This document shows, in pieces, positions 63,967-64,000 of a DNA stretch of 64,000 bases. Position numbers and translations under genes: made by a program. The DNA lies in assembly GCA_023381015.1 (NCBI GenBank), contig JAMCTE010000037.1:3350-67349 (forward strand), written 5' to 3'. Source of the stretch: Patescibacteria group bacterium. Its GTDB lineage: Bacteria; Patescibacteriota; Microgenomatia; UBA1406; GWC2-37-13. Each line of letters opens with the position of its first letter. The first letter of the stretch is position 1. The notes under the pieces were generated by a model, which was not told where the DNA came from, ran no database searches, and saw only the letters and a list, made by a program, of their open reading frames with translations.

Positions 63967-64000
63967 AGTCCTATTTTATACCACCATGTTTCTATTTGTT

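Overview
The window is a gene-dense, AT-leaning bacterial chromosome segment. Gene content and style suggest a Patescibacteria/CPR (possibly Microgenomates-like) genome: small genome-type housekeeping genes, many short secreted proteins of unknown function, a sortase, DUF2207 and SIMPL proteins, a zinc-ribbon L28, and abundant dispersed palindromic repeats. The lineage is inferred, not proven. Recognisable genes include tmk, two ndk-like genes (one disrupted), mreB, wecG-type GT, polX, folP/folK, DHH phosphoesterase, glgA plus three GT4 genes, pth, galT-like, rpmB, def, ychF, an Rnf/Nqr-like membrane reductase fusion and an OmpR-type two-component system. Five tRNAs were found. The most notable items are: (i) a 938-aa protein that looks like a malate/lactate-dehydrogenase-like domain fused to a NadD-like nucleotidyltransferase, next to an HD-domain protein and a divergent Glu-dehydrogenase; (ii) a translationally coupled cohesin/dockerin surface-protein operon with a possible LPQSG sorting signal; (iii) a RAYT-type transposase flanked by two covarying hairpins; (iv) BIME-like repeats that enter coding sequence in frame; (v) a 40-bp insertion in ndk carrying an inverted copy of a neighbouring gene, consistent with template switching or an assembly chimera; (vi) inverted pairs of 11-bp-phased GATTAA repeats upstream of a flavin redox operon. 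No CRISPR array, prophage or rRNA was seen.
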